Positions 17,190-27,180 are shown, numbered from the stretch's first letter. The stretch is DNA of 64,000 nucleotides from RZYY01 sp036794825 (GCA_036794825.1 DAIRGA010000026.1:11147-75146); one strand, 5' to 3'. The notes: generated by a model not told the origin, from the letters alone. Made by a program: numbers and translations.

Positions 17190-19100
17190 TTAGGAAAAAT
17201 CCAGTTTTGAGATAATGGGTTCAAGATCCGAAAAATTGAATGGTTTTGTCAGATAGCCATTCATTCCCAATTCTATGCATTTCTTTTTATCTTCTGATGT
17301 GGCGTTGGCTGTCAGGGCAATGATGACTGATTTTTTGCTCACGTTATTCTCAATCTCGCGCATCCTTATCAGCCGGGTGGCATCATATCCGTCCATCTCC
17401 GGCATCTGGATGTCCATCAGGATAACATCATGCTGGCGCATCGAAGCCTTTTCAAAAGCAATCATACCATTTTCAGCCACATCGAAAGAGATGCCTTTTT
17501 TGTTGAGTATCGAGCCAACCACTTTGAGATTGAGCAGGTTATCATCCACAACAAGGAAAAATAGTTCTTTGATCATATCATTGGCAACATTATCCAAGTA
17601 TTCAAAATCGAGTATAATGCTGAAAATGTTGCCAATCTCAGGGGTGCTTTCATATTTGAGCGAGCCGCCCATCAATTCACATAAACTCTGCGAAATTGAC
17701 AGACCAAGTCCACTGCCTCCGTAGGTTCGAGTGATTTCCTGGCTACCTGATTTTACTTCATCGAAAGTAATACTGCCGTTGTCGGATGTAATTCCCAGTC
17801 CGTTATCCCTTACTTCAAATCTAAGCTTAACTATGTTTTGTGTTGTATCTACCTTCGAAACAATCACTTCAATCGTTCCATTTTCGGTAAACCTGATGGA
17901 ATTATTAAGCAGGTTGCTGATGATCTGCCCAAGCCTTAGCGAATCACCCTTAATTTGCTGTGGCACCTGTGGATCAATGGTCAATTTGAGTCTGTTTTCT
18001 TTTTGGCCTGCCAAAGTTTCATAAGATTTCACCAGAGACTTTAACTCTTCATGAAGGTTAAAAACAGAAATTTCAATTTTGATCTGGTTGGCCTCAATCC
18101 TTGACAGATCAAGCATATCGTTGAGGAGCTTATGCAATTTGTTGGCAGAGTATTGCATAATGGACACGCTTTCCTTCAATTCGGCAGAAAGCTCACTCTC
18201 CTGAAGAATCTCAATCATTCCCAGGATGGAGTTCAGCGGATTTCTAGCTTCATGACTCATATTGGCCAGGAATATTGATTTCGAACGCGTGGCATCCTCA
18301 GCCTTTTGCTTGGCCATTAAAAGTTGCTCCTTTGAAGCCATTTCATGGGTAATATCGCGGATAACCCATTGATAACCCTTAAGTTCGTAATCATCGGAAA
18401 ACAGCGCTCTCACCAGCGAAGATGCAGAGAGCCTGTGATTCTCCGAAATCATCAGTTGGTGTTGAATCTCGACCATAGGGCTGGATGGACTAAGCTTGGT
18501 CAAAATCTCGCCTAATCTGATACTTTCTTCTTCTGGTATCCATTGGAAGATTGATTTTTCTGAAATGCTCTCGGCATCAATACCAATGGTAGTGGAAAAC
18601 GAATTATTAACAAAGTTTATAATCAGATTGCTGTTGGTTCTGCAAATCATATCGGTTTGATCCTGTACCACATCCATAAACTGCCTTCTCGATTCGGAGA
18701 GCTCGTGTTTTATCCGGTCGAGGTCGAGAAAGACTTTTACTTTGCTGATTAAAATCTCGAAGTTGAACGGCTTGGTTATGTAATCCACTGCACCGGTCTG
18801 GTAGCCTTTATAAACACTGAGCTGATCGAAATAAACGGCGGTTAGGAAAATAATTGGAGTGAACTGATTCCGGCGTCCCTGCCTGATTTGCTCAGCTACC
18901 TCATAGCCGTTCATTCCAGGCATTTGTATGTCAATTATGATGAGTGCAAAATCATGCTGTTTAATTCTTAGCAAGGCTTCATGACCGCTTTGAGCCTTAA
19001 ATATGTCGACCTTGAGTTTTCGCATGTTGCCTTCGAGGGTGACCAGGTTTACCTCGAGGTCGTCAATGATTAAAATTTTGGGAGTATATTCGGTTGCCAT
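17190..19100 (-). CDS. hybrid sensor kinase: receiver-PAS-HisKA-HATPase-receiver
   Basis: This 636-residue cytoplasmic protein has an N-terminal receiver (IIDD near 11-14, acceptor in IIIDIQMPGMNG, KPFN), a PAS domain (about 140-260), a HisKA domain with the H box MSHEARNPLN, an HATPase (NLLNNSIRF, DNGLGI, GGSGLGLSIS) and a C-terminal receiver (VVDDN, ILMDIQMPEMDG, ALTANA, KPFN). It has no membrane segment. It is convergent with the GH13 gene, 37 bases apart, and has no kinase or regulator partner nearby, so its pathway is unknown. The H box has Ala where Leu or Phe is usual (HEARNPL), a common variant in hybrid kinases. Confidence 0.9.
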   Translation of the reverse strand: MATEYTPKILIIDDLEVNLVTLEGNMRKLKVDIFKAQSGHEALLRIKQHDFALIIIDIQMPGMNGYEVAEQIRQGRRNQFTPIIFLTAVYFDQLSVYKGYQTGAVDYITKPFNFEILISKVKVFLDLDRIKHELSESRRQFMDVVQDQTDMICRTNSNLIINFVNNSFSTTIGIDAESISEKSIFQWIPEEESIRLGEILTKLSPSSPMVEIQHQLMISENHRLSASSLVRALFSDDYELKGYQWVIRDITHEMASKEQLLMAKQKAEDATRSKSIFLANMSHEARNPLNSILGMIEILQESELSAELKESVSIMQYSANKLHKLLNDMLDLSRIEANQIKIEISVFNLHEELKSLVKSYETLAGQKENRLKLTIDPQVPQQIKGDSLRLGQIISNLLNNSIRFTENGTIEVIVSKVDTTQNIVKLRFEVRDNGLGITSDNGSITFDEVKSGSQEITRTYGGSGLGLSISQSLCELMGGSLKYESTPEIGNIFSIILDFEYLDNVANDMIKELFFLVVDDNLLNLKVVGSILNKKGISFDVAENGMIAFEKASMRQHDVILMDIQMPEMDGYDATRLIRMREIENNVSKKSVIIALTANATSEDKKKCIELGMNGYLTKPFNFSDLEPIISKLDFS

Positions 19101-19333
19101 TCTTGCAAAATAATTCGTTTAAGAGCCAATTTTAAGCAACTGCAAAAATGGTACATTTTAGACTATTTGAAATCCGTAGGCCAATATTTTTTGTTAAATC
19201 GGCTGATTTTCGAATTTTTTGAGGCTGAGTTTTGTCAGTTGACCAAAAAGTAGCACTTTTGCACAAGTTTTAAGAGAAAAATTTTCATTTGAAACTCCCA
19301 ATTTTGGAAATCAAATTCCCAAATTTAAAATGA

Positions 19334-19405
19334 GGCCTCATAGTTCAAGGGATAGAACGGAAGTTTCCTAAACTTTAAATCCAGGTTCGAGTCCTGGTGA
19401 GGCTA
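19334..19405 (+). tRNA. tRNA-Arg (anticodon CCU)
   Basis: A 72-base cloverleaf can be folded by eye: a 7-bp acceptor stem (GGCCTCA with TGAGGCT, including one G-U), a 4-bp D stem (GTTC/GAAC), an anticodon stem GAAGT/ACTTT around the loop TTCCTAA with anticodon CCT, a 4-base variable loop, and a T arm CCAGG-TTCGAGT-CCTGG. The discriminator base is A. CCA is not encoded, as is usual in Bacteroidota. This tRNA reads the rare AGG codon. No attachment-site duplication or integrase is seen nearby. Confidence 0.93.
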
Positions 19406-19484
19406 CAAAAACCCTTCCGTCATTTAGTATTATGATACTGAATATGAATGTTTTACATACTAAAAATCATCAAATTTTCCTGAC

Positions 19485-22406
19485 ATGTTTACTGCAAAAG
19501 CTTCCAAAATCGGATTAGCGTTGATTTTGCTTTTTGCTCTGCAAATCAATGCGTTCAGTCAAAAAAAATACGAGTACGAAACTGTTGATGGCGACCCGCT
19601 CAACGCCCGGATTTACACGTTGGATAACGGACTGAAAGTGTACCTTTCGGTGCAAAATGAAGAGCCAAGGATCCAGACATTTGTGGCGGTAAAAGTGGGC
19701 AGCAAGAATGATCCCGCCGAAACTACCGGCCTTGCACACTATTTTGAACATATGATGTTTAAAGGAACACCAAACTTCGGAACATTGGACTGGAATAAAG
19801 AAAAAGTCCTGATCCAGGAGATTGAGGATCTTTTTGAAGTTTATCGCACCGAAACCGACCCGGCAGTAAGAGCAGCCATCTACAAAAAGATTGACAGCAT
19901 TTCATATGTTGCTTCAACGCTGGCAATTCCCAACGAGTACGACAAACTGATGACAGCTATCGGGTCGCAAGGCACCAATGCAGCAACCTCCAATGATTAT
20001 ACGATGTATATCGAAAATATTCCATCCAACCAGATTTACAATTGGGCAATGATTCAGGCTGACAGGTTTAGTAATCCAGTACTCAGACTTTTTCATACAG
20101 AACTGGAGACAGTTTATGAGGAGAAAAACATGTCCCTGACCAACGACGGACGCAAAGCATCCGAAGCCCTTATGCAGGGACTTTTTCCACATCATCCTTA
20201 CGGATTACAGACTACACTGGGCGAGGCGGAACACCTGAAAAACCCATCAATGAAAAATATCCGTGAATTTTTTGATATTTATTATGTGCCTAATAATATG
20301 GCCGTTGTAATGGCCGGGGATTTTGATCCCGATGAAGCCATAGTAATTATAGATAAAACTTTCGGTCAGCTCAATTCCGGGAATGTTCCACAACTCAGAT
20401 TCAAACCCGAGCAACCCATCACAGAGCCTGTCGTTAAGGAAGTTGTGGGACTTGAAGCCGAAAGTGTTCAGCTTGCATGGAGATTCGAAGGATCGAACTC
20501 GGAACAAACCCCGGTACTTGATATGATCGCTATGATTTTGTACAATGGTAGAGCTGGTTTGATTGACCAAAACCTGAACAAACAAATGGCAACACTGGGA
20601 TCGAGCGCATTTGCCCGCATTATGACCGACTACTCTTCACTCACCCTAAGTGGTCGCAACAAGGGTGGACAGTCACTGGATGAGGTGAGAGATCTTCTTC
20701 TGGGTGAAGTGGATAAGTTGAAAAAAGGTGATTTTCCTGACTGGCTGATGGAGGCCGCAATCAACAACCTGAAGCTGCAGGAAATGCGCCGGATCGAATC
20801 GGCACGCTCACGGGCATGGGTAATGGCAGGAAGTTTCCTTAACGATATTCCCTGGAAAAGAACCGTAAACTATGTCAACACACTGAGCGAAATCAAAAGA
20901 GAGGATGTCATTAAATTTGCCAATGAACACCTGGGAAACAACAATTATGTGATTGTTTACAAACGCCAGGGACAGGCAAACGACATAGCCAAAGTTGAAA
21001 AACCACCGATCACCCCTATTTTCATCAACCGTGAGGCCGAATCTGATATGCTGAAGCAGATCAAATCGTCTAAAGTGCCGCAGCTTAATCCCGTATTCCT
21101 CGATTATTCGAAGGACATTGTAAGAAAACAACTCACCAACGGTATCGAAGTTCTCTATATCGAAAATATTGAAAACCCGACATTTAGCCTCACTTACATC
21201 TTCCCGTATGGCAATTTTCACGACAAGCAATTAACCTTCGCAGCGTCATTTTTAAATTTTATGGGAACCAAAAAGATGTCTGCAGAAGATATCAGCAATG
21301 AGTTTTATAAGCTGGCTTGTACTTTCAGCGTGAGAGTTGACGACGAAGAAACACGGGTCACCCTTTCGGGTCTCAGTGAAAATCTGAAAAAAGCAATGGT
21401 ACTTTTTGAAGATTTAATAGCCAACGCAAAGGCTGAGCCTAAGGACCTCACATCATTTATTGCCAATACAAAAAAAGCCCGTCTTGACAGCAAAGCTAAT
21501 CAGCGTTCCAATTTCCAGGCACTGGTGAATTACTCGATGTACGGCCCAAAAAATCCAACCACCTTCACCCTCACTAACAACGAACTTGACAAACTTACAC
21601 CGGAAAATCTGGTTTCGGCCATGCAACAATTGTGGAGAATGGAACACAACATCGCCTTTTATGGCCCGCAATCTGCTGATGAAGTTGTGAACCTCATTGA
21701 AACCCATCATAAAGTTCCGAAAAAACTCACTTCAGTGGACAAAGCGCCCCAGTTTAAACCATTGGAGACCAGCGAAGAGATAGTCTATTTTGCACATTAT
21801 GAGGCCAATCAGTCCTATCTTCAAACCATCTCAAAAGGGATTCAATATGATAAAGAATTGCTTCCTGAGGTCTCTCTTTACAATAGCTATTTCGGGGGTG
21901 GAATGAATGCCATCGTATTTCAGGAAATGAGAGAAAAGCGCGGACTTGCTTATTCATCATCCTCAGCTTATCGCCCGCCATCAAGCCCGGATGGAAATTT
22001 CATGAACACCAGTTTTATTGCCACGCAAAACGATAAGGTCATTGATGCCTTTGAGGCTTTCAACGATCTTTTCAACAATATCCCACTCTCCGAAAACGCT
22101 TTTAAACTGGCCAAAGACCAAATTATCTCGGATATTCAAACCCAGCGGATTACCAAATCAGGCATCATCTTTTCGTATCTCGACGACAAAAAATTCGGAT
22201 TTGATACCGACAGAAGAAAGCTGTTTTATGACCAGGTTCCTTCGATGACACTTGAGGATGTGAAAGCCTTCAATGAGAAATTTGTAAAAGAAAAACCAAA
22301 AAGTTACGTTATCCTCGGACATCGTGACCAGGTGGATTTTGCAGAAATTGAAAAGCTATTTGGACCGGTGAAAAAACTAACCGAATCTGACTTGTTTATC
22401 TTTTAA
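19485..22406 (+). CDS. M16-family zinc protease (pitrilysin/insulinase type), exported
   Basis: This 973-residue protein has a signal peptide (to about residue 24, ending in FSQ), an N-terminal M16 domain with the inverted zinc motif HYFEH and a downstream Glu in YEEKN, and two or more further M16 repeats. The second half retains the substrate-binding tail (REKRGLAYSSS). M16 enzymes are clamshell peptidases for short peptides; Bacteroidota often carry exported copies. Its stop overlaps the ATG of the following barrel-protein gene, so the pair is translationally coupled. No clear promoter was found in the 79 bases after tRNA-Arg. Confidence 0.92.
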   Translation: MFTAKASKIGLALILLFALQINAFSQKKYEYETVDGDPLNARIYTLDNGLKVYLSVQNEEPRIQTFVAVKVGSKNDPAETTGLAHYFEHMMFKGTPNFGTLDWNKEKVLIQEIEDLFEVYRTETDPAVRAAIYKKIDSISYVASTLAIPNEYDKLMTAIGSQGTNAATSNDYTMYIENIPSNQIYNWAMIQADRFSNPVLRLFHTELETVYEEKNMSLTNDGRKASEALMQGLFPHHPYGLQTTLGEAEHLKNPSMKNIREFFDIYYVPNNMAVVMAGDFDPDEAIVIIDKTFGQLNSGNVPQLRFKPEQPITEPVVKEVVGLEAESVQLAWRFEGSNSEQTPVLDMIAMILYNGRAGLIDQNLNKQMATLGSSAFARIMTDYSSLTLSGRNKGGQSLDEVRDLLLGEVDKLKKGDFPDWLMEAAINNLKLQEMRRIESARSRAWVMAGSFLNDIPWKRTVNYVNTLSEIKREDVIKFANEHLGNNNYVIVYKRQGQANDIAKVEKPPITPIFINREAESDMLKQIKSSKVPQLNPVFLDYSKDIVRKQLTNGIEVLYIENIENPTFSLTYIFPYGNFHDKQLTFAASFLNFMGTKKMSAEDISNEFYKLACTFSVRVDDEETRVTLSGLSENLKKAMVLFEDLIANAKAEPKDLTSFIANTKKARLDSKANQRSNFQALVNYSMYGPKNPTTFTLTNNELDKLTPENLVSAMQQLWRMEHNIAFYGPQSADEVVNLIETHHKVPKKLTSVDKAPQFKPLETSEEIVYFAHYEANQSYLQTISKGIQYDKELLPEVSLYNSYFGGGMNAIVFQEMREKRGLAYSSSSAYRPPSSPDGNFMNTSFIATQNDKVIDAFEAFNDLFNNIPLSENAFKLAKDQIISDIQTQRITKSGIIFSYLDDKKFGFDTDRRKLFYDQVPSMTLEDVKAFNEKFVKEKPKSYVILGHRDQVDFAEIEKLFGPVKKLTESDLFIF

Positions 22407-23128
22407 TGGCATTTTTCAGAATTAAAATCATCATCTTTTTCATATTTATCCTGGCTGGGAAGATTTTCAGCCAGGATAAATATGTTACTTTTGGATTGCA
22501 GGTTGAGCCACTGATTCCCAGCGATTTAATCAGGTCAAACAATGTAAAGGCATTCGCCCAGGAAGTTGAATTTTCAGCAGATCCGCTTTCAGGTTTTGGA
22601 TATGGCGCCAATGTCTCTTTTCATTTTCACCCCAAAATGGCCGTGCAATCCGGAATTAACTACCTTAAACGTGATTCAAAGATAGTTTCTCTTGAGCCTG
22701 ATGGCTTTACCCTCGACCTGCAATATACTATTGATAACTTCGAAATTCCGCTTACCTTCAACTACTATGTCCGGCTTGGCGAGAAACTTTATATGGATGG
22801 GTCATTAGGGCTATCTTTCCAGTTTCTTCCCGGGGAGGTGAAAGCACGTGAGTTCCTGCAAAACACTACTGGAGGTTACATCTACGATTTTTCCCAGCTA
22901 TCTGCACGAAACTATTGGGTAATGCCTGTTTTCAGGGGCGGTTTTGGTTTTGAGTACCGTACTGAAAAAAGTGGTTCCTTTTACGTTGGGCCAGTCTTCA
23001 GGCTATTTTCAACACTTTATTACACGCAAATCATCTATGTGCACAACGACATCAACATCAGCAATCTGGTAATTGAGCCTGTTAGTGACTATTTCAGCAT
23101 TTCCGTCAGGTATATTTTCCCACATTGA
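22406..23128 (+). CDS. predicted outer-membrane beta-barrel protein (PorT/OmpW-like size)
   Basis: This 240-residue protein has a signal peptide (about 1-21, ending GKIFSQ) and alternating hydrophobic/polar strands rich in aromatics, ending in SVRYIFPH, as in small beta-barrels of Bacteroidota. Fragments such as PKMAVQSGINYLKRDSK and GGFGFEYRTEKSGS fit an outer-membrane barrel of 8-10 strands. The start codon overlaps the stop of the M16 protease (TAATG), so the two may work together at the outer membrane. No named family can be assigned with confidence. Confidence 0.7.
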   Translation: MAFFRIKIIIFFIFILAGKIFSQDKYVTFGLQVEPLIPSDLIRSNNVKAFAQEVEFSADPLSGFGYGANVSFHFHPKMAVQSGINYLKRDSKIVSLEPDGFTLDLQYTIDNFEIPLTFNYYVRLGEKLYMDGSLGLSFQFLPGEVKAREFLQNTTGGYIYDFSQLSARNYWVMPVFRGGFGFEYRTEKSGSFYVGPVFRLFSTLYYTQIIYVHNDINISNLVIEPVSDYFSISVRYIFPH

Positions 23129-23252
23129 TTACTCCAGCCTCGTTCCAGCTCTTATCACACATAAATTCAATGATCTGCTGTTAACAGTGAGTCGTGAGTT
23201 GTCTTCATCTTCAACAAAAAAATTTTACAGTCTGGCAGTTCACAAATTGGCT

Positions 23253-23260
23253 TACCTTTG
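23253..23260 (+). promoter_or_regulatory. Bacteroidota -7 box for the pirin gene
   Basis: TACCTTTG fits TAnnTTTG and lies 24 bases before the ATG at 23285. The upstream in-frame ATG at 23258 overlaps this box, which argues that 23285 is the true start. Confidence 0.5.
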
Positions 23261-23284
23261 TTCATCAACAAAACAGGAGGCAAT

Positions 23285-24307
23285 ATGTATAACAAGTTGA
23301 TTTTAAACATTAAGCCATTAGGATTTATGTGGGACACCACCGATCCGTTTTTATTCTGCGTCCATCATCTGGATGCCTATCCCAAAGGAAACGAAATTAT
23401 GGGGCCGGATGCCTCACTGGCAGGGCGGCATCTTGGGCAGGATTTCACCCTGAAGGATGGATGGCGGATGTACCACGGGATGCGTGTGCCGGGATTCCCC
23501 GCTCATCCCCATCGAGGTTTTGAAACCGTAACAGCAGTGTTGAAAGGATTTGTTGATCATTCTGACTCACACGGCGCTGCTGGTCGCTACGGAAATGGTG
23601 ATGTACAGTGGATGACTGCAGGTTCTGGACTCCAACATTGTGAGATGTTCCCGCTCCTCAGCCGCGACAAAGAAAATCCTGTCGAACTCTTCCAGATCTG
23701 GCTAAACCTTCCAAAAGTCAGAAAATTTGCCGAGCCACATTTCAAAATGCTTTGGGCTGAAACCATTCCGACAGTGACAATTCCTGATAAACAGGGAAAG
23801 ATAACACAGGTTACGGTTATTTCAGGACAAATTGGCGAAACTAAAGCGCCTGCACCAGCTCCCGATTCCTGGGCCGCAGATCCTTCAAACGAAGTAGCTA
23901 TCTGGAAAATAAATATGGATCCAGGAGCATTGTTTGTCATTCCGCCTGCATCTCCTGGTGTTAGAAGGACTTTGTATTTTTATGAAGGATCAACCATCGA
24001 AATTGCCGGTATTGATATAAGTCCAAAAAATGCCATAGAAATGCTGCCTGACCAGGAAATTATGGTGAATTGCGGTGATGCAACAGGGAAACTACTGTTT
24101 TTACAGGGACAACCCATCAATGAGCCTGTAGCTCAATATGGTCCGTTTGTGATGAATACGCAGCCTGAAATTCAGCAAGCCATAAACGATTTCCGAAGAA
24201 CGGAGTTTGGAGGCTGGCCGTGGCCACAATCCGATTATGTGCACGCAAGAACAGAAGGGAGGTTTGCCAGATATGCCGATGGTAAAACAGAATTCCCCGG
24301 CACTTGA
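23285..24307 (+). CDS. pirin family protein (cupin)
   Basis: The protein has about 340 residues and the pirin N-terminal cupin motifs FPAHPHRGFETVT, HSDSHG and MTAGSGLQHCEMF, which supply the three His and one Glu that bind iron or another metal in pirins. Pirins are described as quercetin dioxygenases or redox-sensing co-regulators; the physiological role here is unknown. The start was set at 23285 because AGGAGG lies 6 bases upstream and a promoter box covers the alternative ATG at 23258. It is convergent with the LruC gene. Confidence 0.9.
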   Translation: MYNKLILNIKPLGFMWDTTDPFLFCVHHLDAYPKGNEIMGPDASLAGRHLGQDFTLKDGWRMYHGMRVPGFPAHPHRGFETVTAVLKGFVDHSDSHGAAGRYGNGDVQWMTAGSGLQHCEMFPLLSRDKENPVELFQIWLNLPKVRKFAEPHFKMLWAETIPTVTIPDKQGKITQVTVISGQIGETKAPAPAPDSWAADPSNEVAIWKINMDPGALFVIPPASPGVRRTLYFYEGSTIEIAGIDISPKNAIEMLPDQEIMVNCGDATGKLLFLQGQPINEPVAQYGPFVMNTQPEIQQAINDFRRTEFGGWPWPQSDYVHARTEGRFARYADGKTEFPGT

Positions 24308-24334
24308 TGGTCAGAATTATAATATTTCGCCGTA

Positions 24335-24368
24335 AACCCGGTAATGCCTGTGGTGCGGGTTATTTTTT
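24335..24368 (+). terminator. hairpin terminator after the pirin gene
   Basis: AACCCG and CGGGTT form a 6-bp stem with a 15-base loop, followed by ATTTTTTG. It lies 28 bases after the pirin stop and overlaps the last codons of the convergent LruC gene. The loop is long, so this is a moderate call. Confidence 0.45.
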
Positions 24369-25886
24369 GTAAATCTTCTCGTTGTTGCGATAGCCGGGTT
24401 TATCTTTGAACCAATCCTGGAAGCTGGCACCGCCGGTTTCGGCCCAATCTTTAAATTTAAGGTGCGATTGGATAATATCAGCCTGCTCAACCGGATAATC
24501 GAATTTTTCCACCAAAACCATGGCCCAGGGGATGTTGTTTTTTGACTTATAAAACTTCCCCTCTCCAGGTCTTGAGTCGTCGTCATAGGTGCTAAAGAAA
24601 GATTGATCGGCCAGATCAGTAGGTGGATAATCGGCCATGTGAATCTCTTTTCCGCGAATCTGATTAGTAAAAATAAACGGGTTGTAATATTTCGGGTTAA
24701 CAATCAGGTCGGAATAAATCACAGCTCCTCCGGGTGCAGGTACACCTTGCTCCATGAAGGTGATATTGAAAAAGATAGTGTCTGGTGTCACGTAAGGCGC
24801 GGCAGGAATGGTATTCGCGCCGGTAAATCCGCCACCGGTTGCCGGAAGCTTTGCAAAAGCGTTATCAATAACAATAAAGGTTGCCTGCGACTGGTTCGAT
24901 TCAACCCCGTTGGCATTCTTGGCGATAATACCCTGCGTTAGTATGTCGCCCTGGGTACTCAGCACAGCATTTGACGGCACTCCTGTCAAAGTGAATCCAA
25001 ATCCGTTCTTCAGGCTTGCGCCAATTGCTCTTACAACAAATTTATTCTTCATCTCCACCAACTGACCGGATGCATTAGTCACAAAATTGAGTTTGTAATC
25101 CAGAATCAAATCATTGAAATCGGAATCTCCAAAAGAGGGCCATAAATCTTCGAAGGCAATGGTTCCAAAATCTGCAGCAGGTTCATACAGATTGTAGGAC
25201 TTGTATGGGTCGTTGGGGTATTCGTCCTCTTCGTCGGAAACACCATCACCATCTGCATCAGCAATCAGCTCTAATGGCAAACAAACAGGTGGGTCAGCCC
25301 AGTATGTACCTGGGAAAACAAGGTCATCAATATAAGCCCTTCCAGATCCTCCCGACCCCATAAAGCTTATTCTGATCTTGTAAACATCCTGCGTGTTGAC
25401 TAAAATTTCCGGAACTGGAATTGAAATCTCATAAACGGTTGTATTACCATTGATTGGGTTAGGAAAAGTAAAAGAATAGAATTCAATAAATTCACCCTCC
25501 TTTGATGATGAAGGGCTATCAGGCTCATAATTAGCATAATAGACCGCAAGATTTCTTGAATTACCAGGACCACCACTCAACCGGGTTTTAAAAAGTATGT
25601 TCCCGTTTTGGGCCTTGAACCAGGGTGTTTTTACCCATGCGGAGGATGGCAAATTACTGGTAAGCTGAGGAGTCCTGGCGGAAAATAACCCTGAGATTAT
25701 TAAACCCGGATCCTGAGTGTTGCTACGATAGGCAACTCCGCCAAATGCCCAACAGTTTCCGGCATCAATATTTCTATCGCCTGACTCACAATCGAGTGTG
25801 ACCTGAGATAAAACTGAGCCACCAGAAAATAATATCAACGAAAAGATAAATGTTGCACTGACGATTTTAAATACTTGCTCTTTCAT
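24360..25886 (-). CDS. LruC-domain exported protein
   Basis: This 508-residue protein has a signal peptide (about 1-27), an N-terminal region that looks like a carbohydrate-binding or choice-of-anchor beta-sandwich (RNIDAGNCWAFGGVAYRSN), a calcium-type acidic linker (DADGDGVSDEEDEYPNDPYK) and the LruC domain (FEDLWPSFGDSDFNDLILDYK onward). LruC proteins are surface proteins of Bacteroidota and Leptospira of unknown function. It follows a small lipoprotein gene by 26 bases. No T9SS sorting domain is seen at the C-terminus. Confidence 0.83.
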   Translation of the reverse strand: MKEQVFKIVSATFIFSLILFSGGSVLSQVTLDCESGDRNIDAGNCWAFGGVAYRSNTQDPGLIISGLFSARTPQLTSNLPSSAWVKTPWFKAQNGNILFKTRLSGGPGNSRNLAVYYANYEPDSPSSSKEGEFIEFYSFTFPNPINGNTTVYEISIPVPEILVNTQDVYKIRISFMGSGGSGRAYIDDLVFPGTYWADPPVCLPLELIADADGDGVSDEEDEYPNDPYKSYNLYEPAADFGTIAFEDLWPSFGDSDFNDLILDYKLNFVTNASGQLVEMKNKFVVRAIGASLKNGFGFTLTGVPSNAVLSTQGDILTQGIIAKNANGVESNQSQATFIVIDNAFAKLPATGGGFTGANTIPAAPYVTPDTIFFNITFMEQGVPAPGGAVIYSDLIVNPKYYNPFIFTNQIRGKEIHMADYPPTDLADQSFFSTYDDDSRPGEGKFYKSKNNIPWAMVLVEKFDYPVEQADIIQSHLKFKDWAETGGASFQDWFKDKPGYRNNEKIYKK

Positions 25887-25912
25887 TGCCGATAATTTTT
25901 TAAGATTATAAA

Positions 25913-26311
25913 TTACTCTTCAGGAAGCTCCGGAATAAAATTCAACACGATTTTACCGCCAGCTGTGCTGAAAGACTTAGAATAGTCACCGTAAGTTACC
26001 AATACATTCTCGACAGATGCAGGAATTCGCAGAATCCTGGTTATGTTTTGGTTGATGTTGTACAACTCTTTGAAATAAACGGAACCTTCTGATTGTACCA
26101 CTAATGTTTTCCTGTTGTCAATTGCACCCGGTATTCCAATGACAGATAACTCAATTTCGCTGGTAAGGCTCCAGTCAAATGCCGGCGAAATGTTCAACTC
26201 CGTTGTTTTTGTAGCTTCAGTTGGCCTGGGATCTTCGGAATTAAGGCATTGTGTAAGGGTTAAAAGCCCCAGAAATGCTAAAGTAAGTATGAGCAGAGAT
26301 TTCCTTTTCAT
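25913..26311 (-). CDS. small predicted lipoprotein paired with the LruC protein
   Basis: This 132-residue protein has a lipoprotein signal peptide with a lipobox-like LTQC at about 19-22, followed by NSEDPRP. The rest is predicted beta-rich, with no family I recognise. It lies 26 bases upstream of the LruC gene on the same strand, so the two are probably an operon and both exported. It may anchor or assist the LruC protein, but this is inferred from position only. Confidence 0.7.
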   Translation of the reverse strand: MKRKSLLILTLAFLGLLTLTQCLNSEDPRPTEATKTTELNISPAFDWSLTSEIELSVIGIPGAIDNRKTLVVQSEGSVYFKELYNINQNITRILRIPASVENVLVTYGDYSKSFSTAGGKIVLNFIPELPEE

Positions 26312-26644
26312 TGGATGTAAAATTTGATGTATTTCAATGTCATCTCACAATTTGTGCCAAAGGCAAAAAAGCATTATTTATCTGTATATCAATAATTTAA
26401 ATAATTCTACTTTTTGTATTTTTCCAATATTTAATCATCGATTTCCCAATTCGGGATTCATTCCAAATTCTGTTATTTTTCGCAATTGTTTATGCACAGC
26501 AAAAATAGCATTTAATTGCAGGTGAGAAAACAACTGACAAAATCTTACCCGGTTGACGTAAAATAATTTATACCGGTCACGGTCGTTTACAACCAAGTCG
26601 TTCCGACAGAGATTTCCGATTTATTCATTAAAAGCCAAAATTCT
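26312..26644. other. intergenic region between divergent genes
   Basis: These 333 bases separate the divergent small-lipoprotein and exported-protein genes. They are AT-rich. I saw no RNA gene, repeat or convincing coding frame, and no TAnnTTTG box at a useful distance from either start. Confidence 0.5.
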
Positions 26645-27091
26645 ATGAAAAAATTAATTATTGTGTTCATTTCGGTTTTGGGATTTTCGATGCTGAGTCA
26701 TGCTCAGGAGTACAAAGTGATAACCATTGTGGAATCCATTGTGCCTGCGGGTCTTGGCCGTTCGCGCATGATCGAAACCAAAACCGATTTGAATGTTGAC
26801 GATTTGACCACCAGTCGCACGGATGGCAAAACCAGTAAGCAAGGCGATGTTTCGAGAGCGGATGTGAAAGCCGAACAGTTTGACGAAACCAAATTGCTCA
26901 ACTTCTACAGTGTTGGTGGTATCAATTTTCAGAACATTGCCTCCAACGATGCAGTGATAACTTCAAAAATCAACAAATTGGTTAAGGAGGGATGGAAGCT
27001 GAGTTTTGTTACGAGCGCCGTGGAAAGTGACGCCGGGAAAGAAGACGGCAATGGTATTTTTGTAACCAGGTTGTTTTTTTTCAAGGATTAA
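26645..27091 (+). CDS. small exported protein of unknown function
   Basis: This 148-residue protein has a clear signal peptide (MKKLIIVFISVLGFSMLSHA then QE). The mature part contains a KTDLNVDDLTTSRTDGKTSK stretch and ends in GNGIFVTRLFFFKD. The C-terminal half resembles small Bacteroidota proteins with a conserved V.EGWKL..V motif (LVKEGWKLSFVTSAV), but I cannot name a domain. It stands alone, ahead of a strong terminator. Confidence 0.75.
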   Translation: MKKLIIVFISVLGFSMLSHAQEYKVITIVESIVPAGLGRSRMIETKTDLNVDDLTTSRTDGKTSKQGDVSRADVKAEQFDETKLLNFYSVGGINFQNIASNDAVITSKINKLVKEGWKLSFVTSAVESDAGKEDGNGIFVTRLFFFKD

Positions 27092-27108
27092 CCTGGTTTT
27101 TAAAAACT

Positions 27109-27166
27109 AAAAATTCCGCAGGTTTAGTGATTAAATCACATCATCCTGCGGAATTTTTATTTTAAA
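27109..27166. terminator. strong bidirectional terminator
   Basis: AAAAATTCCGCAGG and CCTGCGGAATTTTT form a long near-perfect stem with a T-run on both strands. It sits between the convergent exported-protein gene and glyS and should serve both. Confidence 0.85.
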
Positions 27167-27180
27167 TAACTCTATACCAG

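Noticed and set aside
19334..19405. tRNA-Arg as an integration site for a mobile element
   Set aside because: No integrase, no direct repeat of the tRNA end and no change in gene style were seen on either side.
23258..23284. Earlier in-frame ATG for the pirin gene
   Set aside because: A TAnnTTTG box overlaps it and an AGGAGG lies just before the ATG at 23285.
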